Of a stretch of DNA of 64,000 bases, positions 26,701 to 34,240 are shown in pieces (within the stretch, counting starts at the first letter, position 1; each line of letters begins with the position of its first letter). Source of the DNA: Metabacillus_B sp050107715 (GTDB lineage: Bacteria; Bacillota; Bacilli; Bacillales; Bacillaceae). Made by a program: the position numbers and the translations under genes. The notes beneath the pieces were generated by a model that saw nothing but the letters and a program-made list of their open reading frames with translations, ran no database searches and was not told the DNA's origin. Location of the stretch: NCBI RefSeq assembly GCF_050107715.1, contig NZ_JBNILN010000007.1, positions 1 through 64,000 of the forward strand, written 5' to 3'.

Positions 26701-27151
26701 TGCAGAAGAACAGCTTCACCATGTGTCAAGAGATGCTTCCGAACGGCTGGGGCTGCTGACGAGGCAAAGGTATGCGATTGAAGTCGATTCGCAGGGCGGG
26801 TTCATTATGAGAGATGATGCAAACGGCGGGGTAAGAAGACCGGTAACAAGTCTTTCCGGAGGAGAAACCTTCCTGACTTCACTTGCACTGGCTCTTTCCC
26901 TGTCGACGCAAATTCAGCTGCGCGGTGAATTTCCTCTGCAATTCTTCTTCCTTGACGAAGGGTTTGGCACTCTGGATACAGACCTTCTCGACACTGTCGT
27001 GACAGCGCTTGAGAAATTGCAATCAAACAATCTGTCTGTCGGAGTCATCAGCCACGTGCCGGAGCTTCGGGCGCGGCTTTCAAAAAAACTGGTCGTAACC
27101 CCGGCTGATCCAGCTGGAAACGGGACATCAGTAGCATTGGAAACATTGTAA
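23786..27151 (+). CDS. sbcC: Exonuclease SbcCD subunit C (SbcC)
   Basis: 1121 residues, Rad50-type SMC ATPase. Walker A GPTGSGKS at 35-42, two long coiled-coil arms rich in Glu, Lys and Gln, and the zinc hook CPVC at 538-541 between them. The C-terminal ATPase half has the signature TSLSGGETFLTSLALALSLS and Walker B FFFLDEGFGTLD. It tethers DNA ends and powers SbcD. It completes the addBA-sbcDC repair unit; the HNH gene yisB follows 17 bases later. Confidence 0.96.
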   Translation: MKPIELTITGLHSFREKQTIDFEELCDGGVFGIFGPTGSGKSSILDAITLALYGKVERAANNTHGILNHAEDQLSVSYTFELRNGAKVKRYKVERTYKRTDEHRVKGSISRLIDLEAEPVVLADKASEVNEKVHQLLGLTIDDFTRAVVLPQGKFAEFLSLKGSERRQMLQRLFHLEQYGDELLSKLRTRLGQAKSRLRETEAEQAGLGDASKEALKQAEIEWQNHSLLLEKRTAERRAVREKLSQQQRIWELQLDLERLKEEERKLESQSEEISRMKEQLKLSDQAERLSPYLEYLEAAEKKHNALLETEKKWAAEQALQKEKTSEAKGSYEQAKMEKEKSEPVLAVRKEQLTQLLQTEKERDERKSEMEKLSMELAELEQSRKQAEHELARAGNLLQKAKQKQQEIKQELETQTVSSVYRKSVHSAADLRKEWNYAEEQRREAEKVYDYACQQEEAASKERRARQKKQELEKEKVTLMYSGLLQMFSKASELRNRLEKKITSYQEKAAKARAELEQQRVHSIAIQLSASLIAGEACPVCGSLSHPSPVEGGTRDEGKHHLEEQEVKLEASRAWLMEAENLKLKMEELSSELISDFPWLHEMSLQEESAASMEQIQENEEPELKMLKQDFLHIRTQASSHMKILNQLQTEEQQSAKMEERLRLEVQNALGKFQSAKEKEESLKESWEKAHPDFNLEQLPELMKDMEEKDARFESLQLRVNKSVEYIDQQEKARQNAGDQLAELEKKYIQTSEKKQSVKERLAEKEAMLAKEAGNDPIPVQLKAIQSRLVQLGEQEKQLSQKYEETAQKLRNAEKEHSAALKSLQDAVKTVQEARESWQAQLSQSAMNSILDVRQSLLNHQVKESYTAKTEAFLDNWKQCKADLKRISGELDGRTLDEAAWQQTNQLAEEYENLVSEAEGLRGAALKSLELLKEKHSRYEKLEEQRLEISGKAADLEQLQAVFKGNSFVEYIAEEQLHHVSRDASERLGLLTRQRYAIEVDSQGGFIMRDDANGGVRRPVTSLSGGETFLTSLALALSLSTQIQLRGEFPLQFFFLDEGFGTLDTDLLDTVVTALEKLQSNNLSVGVISHVPELRARLSKKLVVTPADPAGNGTSVALETL

Positions 27152-27168
27152 AGGGGAGGGGGCAGCAT

Positions 27169-27471
27169 ATGGCTAAAAAAACAATTGGAACATGCAGGCT
27201 CTGCAGAAGAAAGGACGTGGAGATCACCATCCACCATCTTGTTCCGAAAGAAATGGGCGGGACGTTTCTCCCGACAGCTCCATTGTGCATACCATGCCAT
27301 AAGCAAATTCATGCCCTCTACACGAATGATGAGCTGGCAGCAAGGCTCTCTGCCATTGAGGATCTGCAGCGCGATGAAAAGCTGTCCAAGTTTATTAAAT
27401 GGATCCGGAAGCAGCCGTCTACAAAGCTGATCCAGACGAGAAAATCCGCTGAAAGACGGAAGCGTAAATAG
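27169..27471 (+). CDS. yisB: HNH endonuclease domain protein YisB
   Basis: 100 residues. It has the HNH layout: a CRLC zinc knuckle pair (residues 9-12), the ITIHHLVPKEMGG histidine motif, and LCIPCHKQIHALYTN completing the second cysteine pair and catalytic histidine. The tail is very basic (KSAERRKRK). It is a probable DNA-nicking or cleaving enzyme, placed by its position as the last gene of the SbcDC/AddAB repair operon, as in B. subtilis. GGGGAGGGGG at 27152-27161 sets the start. Its partner and substrate are unknown. Confidence 0.88.
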   Translation: MAKKTIGTCRLCRRKDVEITIHHLVPKEMGGTFLPTAPLCIPCHKQIHALYTNDELAARLSAIEDLQRDEKLSKFIKWIRKQPSTKLIQTRKSAERRKRK

Positions 27472-27516
27472 GATGAAAAAGAGCACCGCTTTTTTGCGCA
27501 GGTGCTCTTTTTCATC
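27472..27516. terminator. Bidirectional terminator between yisB and gerPF
   Basis: GATGAAAAAGAGCACC (27472-27487) and GGTGCTCTTTTTCATC (27501-27516) are a perfect 16-base inverted repeat, with A/T runs on both sides. It serves the convergent yisB and gerP units. Confidence 0.93.
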
Positions 27517-27733
27517 AATTATTGGCAACAATATTCTGATCCGCCACATCCGGATCAATCATATTTGTGGCACTGATTCCATTATTTAAGATCCAGAAGT
27601 CACCTGTGTTTCCTCCGCCCGAGCCTGCAGCTGATTTGGAGGAGCTTTTAGGGGATAGGTAAAACGTATCACCAAAGTTAACGACCCCGCCGGCAACGGT
27701 GTTGATTTTAATAGGACCGACGATAGCTGGCAT
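27515..27733 (-). CDS. gerPF: Spore germination protein GerPF
   Basis: 72 residues in the GerPA/GerPF family (start MPAIVGPIKINTV, middle VVNFGDTFYLSPKSSSKS, then FWILNNG). It is the last gene of the gerPA-F operon, whose products are needed in the spore coat for germinants to reach their receptors. ATG 27733 is preceded by GGGTG on the minus strand. The in-frame GTG at 27742 lies within that ribosome site. Its stop lies in the shared terminator stem. Confidence 0.93.
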   Translation of the reverse strand: MPAIVGPIKINTVAGGVVNFGDTFYLSPKSSSKSAAGSGGGNTGDFWILNNGISATNMIDPDVADQNIVANN

Positions 27734-27774
27734 GGCAAGCACCCTTTATTCTCTAAGTCATATGACCAGTATAT

Positions 27775-28182
27775 TCAGTCCTGGCCGGATTGTGCTTCCG
27801 CATCTAATGCTCCGCCCGGCCGGAAAAGCTGGCGCGTATGCTTCACCCTTGCTTCCGCATCTATTAAGTCGGTTGAACCAATCTGGAAGACACCGGAGGT
27901 CGAAACGGCCAGCAATTTTACAAACTTGACTCGGATAAAAGGTTTTTCATGGAAGTAAGACGGGATGACGGTCTCCGTCCTAACCGGTCTTGGAATAGGG
28001 ATCTGGAAAATTTCATACCTGCTGAAATCCCCCTCGTTGTCATAGAAGATTTCAGCTTCCCGCTGCACGGCGAAAACATTGGCTTTAGGAACAATTTCCC
28101 TTGAGTCGCCAATTTGAAAGACAGAAGAAAGACCAAGAGTATTTACATAGGCCGCGTCGACAATCGAATTCCGGTTATACAT
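27775..28182 (-). CDS. gerPE: Spore germination protein GerPE
   Basis: 135 residues. It has the GerPE features: AAYVNTLGLSSVFQIGDS near the start and LLAVSTSGVFQIGSTDLIDAEAR near the end, the SxVFQIGD element being shared by GerP coat proteins. It acts with the other GerP proteins in coat permeability to germinants. It begins two bases after the gerPD stop. No strong ribosome site is visible, so it probably relies on coupling. Confidence 0.9.
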   Translation of the reverse strand: MYNRNSIVDAAYVNTLGLSSVFQIGDSREIVPKANVFAVQREAEIFYDNEGDFSRYEIFQIPIPRPVRTETVIPSYFHEKPFIRVKFVKLLAVSTSGVFQIGSTDLIDAEARVKHTRQLFRPGGALDAEAQSGQD

Positions 28183-28184
28183 TC

Positions 28185-28361
28185 TTATTGCGGCGCCAGC
28201 GGGACAAAAGGTCCGATAATCAGCGATTCCGGAGGAGTGTCAAATACAGCAGAACCTGCAATGCTGTTCGCATCCCCGATTAAAAATACAGACGAAGTAG
28301 CAACAGCGGCTACTCTGCAGAACACAACATTGATATCCTTGTTTACGACGGTAAAGTTCAC
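28185..28361 (-). CDS. gerPD: Spore germination protein GerPD
   Basis: A 58-residue protein read on the minus strand from GTG 28361 (MNFTVVNKDINV at the start, TSSVFLIGD in the middle, PESLIIGPFVPLAPQ at the end). This is the GerPD pattern and length. The ribosome site AAAGGAGATC lies six bases upstream. The GTG overlaps the gerPC TGA (GTGA). It fills the otherwise empty slot between gerPC and gerPE and is easily missed because it is short and starts with GTG. Confidence 0.93.
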   Translation of the reverse strand: MNFTVVNKDINVVFCRVAAVATSSVFLIGDANSIAGSAVFDTPPESLIIGPFVPLAPQ

Positions 28362-28972
28362 GGCTGATCTCCTTTCACTTCGACAGGAAGGTATTTAATA
28401 AAATGGTCAACTGATTGAGCAATCTCTTCCTTTACTCTTGCAGTAATCTGATCGGCCTGGGCCTCTGGATCGCCCTCCTGGAAGTTTGCGGTTTTTAGAT
28501 AATATTGGACTCTCGTATCTATTTGCTTGCGGATATCTTCAATGACCATTTTCCGCTGCTCATCATTCAGTTTTCGGTTATGGCGCTGCTCCTGCGCTTC
28601 AAGCATCATGATGCATTCTTCACTTAAATACGTATTCAGCTGGTCAAGTGCTATAGCATACGTTTCGCCGCTGTACTCACGCTCCAATTTTCCAACCTGC
28701 TGACCCTTTTGGATGACTTCGAAATTTTCAATTTGTTCAGGATCAGTAGGATTTAAGCCGATATTCAGTGTCCCTTCCAAGGTTTCAACCTTGAGCTGGT
28801 CGAATTTGTACTCGATTTTCTCAATGCTTGTGGAAGGTTTATCCTTGAGGGCCTTCAAATCGGCAGACATTTGCACAATCATCGTCTCCAGCTGCTGGAT
28901 TTTATTCTGCTGGGACTGAATGCATTGGCACAGCTGCTGAAGATAGGAGCCTACATCGTTACCGTAATACAT
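28358..28972 (-). CDS. gerPC: Spore germination protein GerPC
   Basis: 204 residues. The N-terminal 50 residues are Gln-rich and coiled-coil-like (YLQQLCQCIQSQQNKIQQLE). A beta-rich middle (KIEYKFDQLKVETLEGTLNIG) and helical C-terminal part follow, as in other GerPC proteins. GerPC is the largest GerP product and takes part in organising the inner coat. ATG 28972 follows AGAGGTG; the GTG at 28981 is part of that ribosome site. Confidence 0.92.
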   Translation of the reverse strand: MYYGNDVGSYLQQLCQCIQSQQNKIQQLETMIVQMSADLKALKDKPSTSIEKIEYKFDQLKVETLEGTLNIGLNPTDPEQIENFEVIQKGQQVGKLEREYSGETYAIALDQLNTYLSEECIMMLEAQEQRHNRKLNDEQRKMVIEDIRKQIDTRVQYYLKTANFQEGDPEAQADQITARVKEEIAQSVDHFIKYLPVEVKGDQP

Positions 28973-29065
28973 AGCAAACACCTCTCAATCCTACGATCAT
29001 TGCTTAATGCATCGTATGCAGTGAAAGCAAATTGGGTGAATGCCTATAGGTTAAACGGTTCACTG

Positions 29066-29293
29066 CTATCTGGAGGGAGGAGGTGCGAGAGGGACTAGCG
29101 GCCTTGAGAGAACCTGCCCAAGCTCTGCGCGTCTGGTCGCAGGCGGAGCTGTTTCAAAAAATCCCCCGGTATTGTAGAGGTTGGAGAGTGATTTGATATA
29201 ACCGGCACTTCCAATCTGGAGGACGGATGAGTTATTGACAGCTCCTACACGCAGGTAGTTAATACAAATTGACTGATTAATATAAAAGTTCAT
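29066..29293 (-). CDS. gerPB: Spore germination protein GerPB
   Basis: 75 residues starting MNFYINQSICINYLRVG, with NNSSVLQIGSAGYIKSLSNL and a Pro-rich end, typical of GerPB. AGAGGTG precedes ATG 29293 on the minus strand by six bases. The upstream in-frame GTG belongs to that ribosome site. It lies second in the gerP operon, 11 bases after gerPA. Confidence 0.92.
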   Translation of the reverse strand: MNFYINQSICINYLRVGAVNNSSVLQIGSAGYIKSLSNLYNTGGFFETAPPATRRAELGQVLSRPLVPLAPPPSR

Positions 29294-29304
29294 CCATTTC
29301 ACCT

Positions 29305-29526
29305 CTATGCGTTTCCAACAACAGGCTGATCCACTACGTCCTGGTCAAATGTATTCGTGACACTATTTTGATTAAAAATGGTCATCCCGTCTCCTGTATT
29401 GAAAGAACCTGCCCCTGAGAAAGTCTTGACGCTGCTGACGGGGGCAATCGTAAACACGTCTCCAATGTGAAGCACACTGCTTGAACCAAGACTGTTCACC
29501 TTAAAAACACCGACAATGGCTGGCAT
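29305..29526 (-). CDS. gerPA: Spore germination protein GerPA
   Basis: 73 residues in the GerPA/GerPF family: MPAIVGVFKVNSLG, SSSVLHIGDVFTIAP, GSFNTGD and QDVVDQPVVGNA. It is the first gene of the operon and a sister of GerPF by sequence. ATG 29526 follows AAAAGGATG. The frame extends six codons further without a ribosome site. A sigma-K-like promoter lies about 70 bases upstream. Confidence 0.93.
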   Translation of the reverse strand: MPAIVGVFKVNSLGSSSVLHIGDVFTIAPVSSVKTFSGAGSFNTGDGMTIFNQNSVTNTFDQDVVDQPVVGNA

Positions 29527-29594
29527 GGCTAACATCCTTTTCATTTTCTTGAAGGGCGGCGGCCGCAGATGTAGAATGAATCATAAAGTTACTT

Positions 29595-29623
29595 TATCTT
29601 ATGACAAGAGCGGAGACTTGTGA
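29595..29623 (-). promoter_or_regulatory. Sigma-K-type promoter of gerPA-F
   Basis: On the minus strand the -10 CATAAGATA (29603-29595) fits the sigma-K consensus CATANNNTA. The -35 dinucleotide AC (29621-29620, within CAC) is 16 bases upstream. B. subtilis gerP is sigma-K dependent and GerE-repressed, so mother-cell expression is expected. Confidence 0.6.
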
Positions 29624-29645
29624 TAAACGCGGAGGTGATGAAAAG

Positions 29646-30806
29646 ATGGGAAATGAGAGAGCAGCCTCCATTTCAAAGGGGGAGAGAATTCAATCGCTGG
29701 ATCTATTAAGAGGGTTTGCCTTATTAGGAATTTTATTGGTTAACATTCTTGATTTTTCAGGACCCGCACTGTACCGTAACTCTCTTATTCACAGTACAGG
29801 AGCAGCAGACAGAATCGCAGAAGTTTTTGTATTCGTTTTTGCTCAGACAAGCTTTTATCCGATGTTTGCTTTTCTGTTTGGAGCTGGAGCCGTTATGTTC
29901 TACAGCAGGCTTGAAGCAAGAGGGCAATCCCCCAGCCGTTATTTTTCCAGACGAATGACAGGCTTGCTCATTATCGGGGTGCTGCACGCTTTTCTGATAT
30001 GGCATGGAGATATTCTCATTACATATGCGGTTATCGGATTCATTTTTATGCTGTTTATCCAGAGAAGTGCCCGATCTTTGGCAAAATGGGGGCTGTCGCT
30101 CATTTTGATTCCTTCCTCCCTATTCGGCTTATTGATGATAGGGGAAGACGGGTTACAGGTGGAAGAAAATGGAACGGAAAGAATAACGGATGTTTATCAA
30201 ACTGGCACCTTTTTAGAGCTGATCAGGCAGCGGGCAGAGGATTGGTATTATGTAAACAATTTTTTAATGGCGCCATTTTTGCTTCTTTCGATCCTGCCGA
30301 TGTTCCTGCTTGGAGGATATGCCATGAAAAGCGGGTGGTTTGAGAAAAATCCATCAGTGGAAACGGCTAAGAAGTGGATAAAGATTGCAGCCGCAGCGGG
30401 TCCTGCAGGCTTGCTGATCAAAGGGATGCCGGTCTTTTTTCCTGCCTCTGTCTTTTGGAGCTACATGCACCAATCCATAGGGGGACCTCTTTTGGCATTC
30501 TTTTATATTTCCATCCTTCTTCTCGCTTCTTACACATTCAGAGAGAAGCGGATCGTTTTGTTTCAGCTGTTCACATATGCGGGAAGAGCTTCAATGAGCA
30601 ATTATTTGCTTCAGTCAGTGATTTGTACGGCCCTGTTCTACTCTTATGGACTGGGACTGTATGGAAAAACCGGTTCACTGCAGGCGCTTCTCATTGGTCT
30701 ATCTGTTTATGCAGTGCTGGTTTTTATGAGTTTTCTATGGTTTAAGCGCTTTGAACAGGGACCGGCAGAAAAGTGGTGGAGGCGGTTTACTTACCGAAAC
30801 GTGTGA
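29646..30806 (+). CDS. DUF418 (YeiB/YxaH-type) membrane protein
   Basis: 386 residues with about nine to ten membrane segments. Signatures of the YeiB/DUF418 family: RIQSLDLLRGFALLGILLVN at the start, FGAGAVMFYSR, GVLHAFLIWHGDILITYAV and the C-terminal AGRASMSNYLLQS. The family is related to acyltransferase-like OpgC/Acyl_transf_3 proteins and is of unknown substrate. ATG 29646 follows GGAGGTGAT; 29601 is only a frame extension. Its start region overlaps the divergent gerP promoter. Confidence 0.85.
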   Translation: MGNERAASISKGERIQSLDLLRGFALLGILLVNILDFSGPALYRNSLIHSTGAADRIAEVFVFVFAQTSFYPMFAFLFGAGAVMFYSRLEARGQSPSRYFSRRMTGLLIIGVLHAFLIWHGDILITYAVIGFIFMLFIQRSARSLAKWGLSLILIPSSLFGLLMIGEDGLQVEENGTERITDVYQTGTFLELIRQRAEDWYYVNNFLMAPFLLLSILPMFLLGGYAMKSGWFEKNPSVETAKKWIKIAAAAGPAGLLIKGMPVFFPASVFWSYMHQSIGGPLLAFFYISILLLASYTFREKRIVLFQLFTYAGRASMSNYLLQSVICTALFYSYGLGLYGKTGSLQALLIGLSVYAVLVFMSFLWFKRFEQGPAEKWWRRFTYRNV

Positions 30807-30831
30807 TTGTACTAGGGGAAATTGGCTGATT

Positions 30832-31014
30832 TCAGCTCGTTTTGGATTTCTTGTGTATGTTCTGCAGATGAGATTGCCGGTGTTTGATTTCCTGCAAAAG
30901 AAGATGGTCCAGCTCCTGGCTGCACTTGAGAGTCACGTCGGAATTAAGACCATGCTTTAATGCGAGATCAATTAAACTTTTTCTTTTCGATTCAATTTCA
31001 TTAAAAAAGGCCAT
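30832..31014 (-). CDS. yisI: Spo0E-family aspartyl-phosphate phosphatase (YisI-like)
   Basis: 60 residues. It has the Spo0E helical hairpin with the family motif CSQELDHLLLQ (31-41) preceded by HGLNSDVTLK. Members dephosphorylate Spo0A~P and delay sporulation. B. subtilis YisI is a short member at the same place after gerPA. I chose ATG 31014 because TTGGAGAAG precedes it and it gives a Spo0E-sized product. The open frame runs up to 31131 with no ribosome site. The basic C-terminal tail (HKKSKTS) is longer than minimal Spo0E cores. Confidence 0.82.
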   Translation of the reverse strand: MAFFNEIESKRKSLIDLALKHGLNSDVTLKCSQELDHLLLQEIKHRQSHLQNIHKKSKTS

Positions 31015-31245
31015 TTCTTCTCCAACTTTCAAAGGTACTTTTTCGTTAATCAGAAGCTGCAGGCAAGCCGTCCTTTTCAAATCGGAAACACAGGAGCGGG
31101 AAATCGGTTGCAAACCTATCTTCTTCACCAAACAGCTCGTCCTAAAAAATGGATAAGACTATTATACAATGGAATTTGAAAAAGTATCCAGTTTCGATAA
31201 AAAAACATAAAATGTTACACAATGTTACAAAAAGGGGATGAAAAT

Positions 31246-32073
31246 GTGCAGGTCACAAAAAAGACTCCCAGAGCATTTTTAACGAAGACGAGTGGATTTC
31301 TGCATGATTATACCCACTCCTTAAACCCTTTTACAGGATGTGCGTTCGGGTGCTCATACTGCTATGTAAGAAAATTGCCTGTCTCCTTGTTCCGGAGTGA
31401 AGAGTGGGGGACGTGGGTCGATATTAAACAGGCGGAAAAGGAACGCTTTAAGAACGAATTAAAGAGGGCGAAAGCGAAAGGCCCGCTTCGTATCTTTATG
31501 TCTTCCAGCACAGATCCCTATCAGGGTGAGGAGGCAAAAGAAGAGATTACCAGGACCCTGCTCTCGGCCATGACGGAAGAAAAGCCTGATTTTCTATTCG
31601 TGCAAACGAGAAGTCCTCTCGCTGCCAGAGATCTTGATTTGTTTAAAAAACTTGGCAGCGGCATGTTATTCAGCATGACGATTGAAACAGACCGTGACGA
31701 AGTCCGCAAAGCATTCGCTCCGGCATCTCCTCCGATTGCAGCCAGAATCAGGGCATTAAAGCAGGTGGCAGAGGCGGGAGTCCCGTCACAGGCGGCTGTT
31801 GCGCCTATGCTTCCTTTCACAGATGATTTCCCCGAAACGCTTAAACAGGCGGCCGGGATCGTTACATTGGATGATTTCTTCCAGGGCGATGGAGCAGGCG
31901 GGCGCCGATCTGTTTCTTTAGGAGTCCGTAACATCCTGGAGGAGCTTAATGAAGAGGCGTGGTTTAAACCGGAACGGCTTAATAAAGAGAAGAAAAGGTT
32001 CGAAGCTGTTTTCGGGAAGAACAATGTGCGCATCAGCCAGGATGGATTTGCTCCGTTTCGAACGAAGGATTAA
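31246..32073 (+). CDS. Radical SAM protein (SplB-like/Rv2578c-like)
   Basis: 275 residues. The radical SAM cluster motif is CAFGCSYCY (CxxxCxxC) near residue 32, preceded by SLNPFTG. A partial TIM barrel follows with IFMSSSTDPYQ and LFVQTRSPLAARD. This is the SplB-like subgroup often annotated as a DNA repair photolyase homologue. It lacks the conserved C-terminal spore photoproduct lyase region, so the substrate is open. GTG 31246 fits AAGGGGATG. ATG 31222 has no ribosome site. It is located among sporulation genes but with its own upstream space. Confidence 0.82.
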   Translation: MQVTKKTPRAFLTKTSGFLHDYTHSLNPFTGCAFGCSYCYVRKLPVSLFRSEEWGTWVDIKQAEKERFKNELKRAKAKGPLRIFMSSSTDPYQGEEAKEEITRTLLSAMTEEKPDFLFVQTRSPLAARDLDLFKKLGSGMLFSMTIETDRDEVRKAFAPASPPIAARIRALKQVAEAGVPSQAAVAPMLPFTDDFPETLKQAAGIVTLDDFFQGDGAGGRRSVSLGVRNILEELNEEAWFKPERLNKEKKRFEAVFGKNNVRISQDGFAPFRTKD

Positions 32074-32191
32074 GTGCAGTAAGTTTCGGAAGAAGGAAAT
32101 CAAGAGGAGAATGTCGAAAGAATAGATACAGAGTAAGATTGATTCTGGAATGATTAGAGAACAGACAGAACGGCAATGGGGGTAAACGTAT

Positions 32192-33094
32192 ATGAAATTT
32201 GCTGCAGCCAGGCTTAATGGGAGAACGTTTATTGGATTGGTTCTGGAAGACGAGCAGATATTGGATCTACAAAGAGCAGAAAAGAAGTTTTTTGATATGG
32301 ACACCATTCCGGCAAATCTTGAGGACTGTATTAAAGACGGGGATCAATTTATCAGTCAGGCTCAGCTGATGGAGCAGAGATTTAAAAAGTCAGATGAGCA
32401 CCAGGAACTGGTTTACTCGCTGTCTGACGTAGATTTGCTCGCACCGATTCCAAGACCCGGAAAAAATATTTTCTGTGTCGGGAAAAACTACCGCGATCAC
32501 GCTGTTGAAATGGGCAGTGAGGCGGATATACCAAAATTTGTCATGCTGTTTTCCAAAGCACCGACAAGCGTAATCGCCCATGGGGATTTGATTGATCCGC
32601 ATCCGCATTTGACGCAGGAGCTGGATTACGAAGGAGAACTCGCGGTGATCATAGGGAAAAAGGGGAAGCAAATCCCGGTTGAAGAGGCGATGGATTATGT
32701 GTTCGGCTACTCCATTGTAAACGACATAACCGCTAGAAATCTGCAAGCAAACCATAAACAATTTTTGCTCGGAAAAAGTCTGGATACTTCCTGTCCATTC
32801 GGACCTTATGCCGTACATAAATCTGCAGTTCCCGATCCGCAAGAACTGCAAATTGAGACGAGGGTAAACGGAGAAGTCCGCCAATCCGGCCATACAAAAG
32901 ATATGATCTTTTCCATCGCATCGATTATTTCCACCATTTCTCAAGGGACAACACTGGAACCCGGCGATATCATTGCCACCGGTACCCCAAGCGGAGTAGG
33001 AAAGGGTTTCAATCCGCCAAGGTACTTAAAATCAGGAGATATGGTTGAAATATCCATTACAGGAATCGGTACTCTTGAGAACGGTGTGAACTGA
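32192..33094 (+). CDS. yisK: Fumarylacetoacetate hydrolase family protein YisK (oxaloacetate decarboxylase)
   Basis: 300 residues (301 in B. subtilis). An N-terminal cap (1-80) is followed by the FAH fold with GKNYRDHAVEMG. Metal ligands are in DYEGELAV (Glu147, Glu149) and VNDITAR (Asp178), and GDIIATGTPSGVG is near the end. B. subtilis YisK is an oxaloacetate decarboxylase that also interacts with the cell-shape protein Mbl. The same is expected here by family. GGGGGT precedes ATG 32192. A terminator follows at 33104. Confidence 0.92.
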   Translation: MKFAAARLNGRTFIGLVLEDEQILDLQRAEKKFFDMDTIPANLEDCIKDGDQFISQAQLMEQRFKKSDEHQELVYSLSDVDLLAPIPRPGKNIFCVGKNYRDHAVEMGSEADIPKFVMLFSKAPTSVIAHGDLIDPHPHLTQELDYEGELAVIIGKKGKQIPVEEAMDYVFGYSIVNDITARNLQANHKQFLLGKSLDTSCPFGPYAVHKSAVPDPQELQIETRVNGEVRQSGHTKDMIFSIASIISTISQGTTLEPGDIIATGTPSGVGKGFNPPRYLKSGDMVEISITGIGTLENGVN

Positions 33095-33103
33095 CACTTG
33101 TTT

Positions 33104-33140
33104 GACCTTCTTCCAGCCATGGAAGGAGGTCTTTTATTTT
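33104..33140 (+). terminator. Rho-independent terminator of yisK
   Basis: GACCTTCTTCC (33104-33114) pairs with GGAAGGAGGTC (33121-33131), with one wobble, followed by a T-rich tail. Confidence 0.85.
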
Positions 33141-33168
33141 TGTTCTTAAGATAGCAGCCGCCAATCGA

Positions 33169-34050
33169 AAAATAGCGAATTTTGTCGAAAAGTCTTTATA
33201 TTCATAGATACGGACAATAAATCGAAAGTACGGACAATAAAACCAGAATATGGACAATAAATTCAAAGTACGGACAATAAATCGAAAGTACGGACAATAA
33301 AATAAAAATTAAGCTTCCAATCAGAACAAAAGCGGGGGAGACAGGTACTATAAATGGGGTTAATACAAGGTAGGAAGTAAGAACAGCCAGAATCACTGCC
33401 ACTTTCAGTCGAAAATGAGATTTGATTTTGAAAAGGAACCGGTTTAATTCTCCAGTTACAGAGCAAGCAATGGGAGCCTCTCGCAGCTTCGCGGTGACCC
33501 GGCTTGCGCCTGCTCGTAAAATAGCGAATTTTGTCGAAAAGTCTTTATGTTCATAGATACGGACAATAAATCGAAAGTACGGACAATAAAAACAGAATAC
33601 GGACAATAAAACCAAAGTACGGACAATAAAATTAAAGTACGGACAATAAAATAGAAATTAAGCTTCCAATCAGAACAAAAGCGGGGGAGACTGGTACTAT
33701 AAATGGGGGTTAATACAAGGTAGAAAGTAAGAACAGCCAGAATCACTGCCACTTTCAGTCGAAAATGGGATTTGATTTTGAAAAGGAACCGGTTTAATGC
33801 TCCTGTGACAGAGCAAGCAAGGAGAGCCTCTCGCAGCTTAGCGGTCGGTGACCCGGCTTGCGCCTGCTCGTAAAATAGCGAATTTTGTCGAAAAGTCTTT
33901 ATATTCATAGATACGGACAATAAATTGAAAGTACGGACAATAAAACCAGAATACGGACAATAAAACCAAAGTACGGACAATAAAACCAAAGTACGGACAA
34001 TAAAATCAAAATACGGACAATAAAATAAAAATTAAGCTTCCAATCAAAAA
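33169..34050. repeat. Nested tandem repeats: about 350-bp block x 2.5 with internal 20-bp units x 16
   Basis: A block beginning AAAATAGCGAATTTTGTCG recurs at 33169, 33518 and 33872 (spacings 349 and 354); the third copy is cut short. Inside each block a 20-bp unit (core GGACAATAAA, preceded by TAC and followed by variable NNNNAAAG) repeats with exact 20-base spacing: five times from 33211, five from 33561 and six from 33914. Each block also carries TTGTCGAA (33182, 33531, 33885), a perfect Spo0A box. The frames that cross the field are repeats of translated units, not genes. Confidence 0.92.
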
Positions 34051-34110
34051 AAAGCGAGCGAGATTTAGGAAAAACAGCGAGTTTTAATACCCTGCTGTGT
34101 CCTGACCATA

Positions 34111-34140
34111 CAAAAACAGGCCGGAGCTGTGCTCCGACCT
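34111..34140 (-). terminator. Rho-independent terminator of rocD
   Basis: AGGCCGGAGC (34118-34127) and GCTCCGACCT (34131-34140) form a 10-base stem with a 3-base loop. On the minus strand GTTTTTG follows. It is about 100 bases after the rocD stop. Confidence 0.75.
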
Positions 34141-34240
34141 CAAATGTATGCCCGGCAAAACCTATTTTTACCTTCTGCCTGATTGAAGCGGCTCTCCCGG
34201 CAGCTTAAATCTTCAGAAATGGTCTTCCTAAAAATCCGCT

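Noticed and set aside
33202..33989. Minus-strand frames rich in YCPYF and FIVRTF
   Set aside because: They are translations of the 20-bp repeats cycling through frames, not genes.
33169..34050. CRISPR array
   Set aside because: The 20-bp units are direct tandem repeats without unique spacers, and no cas gene is nearby.
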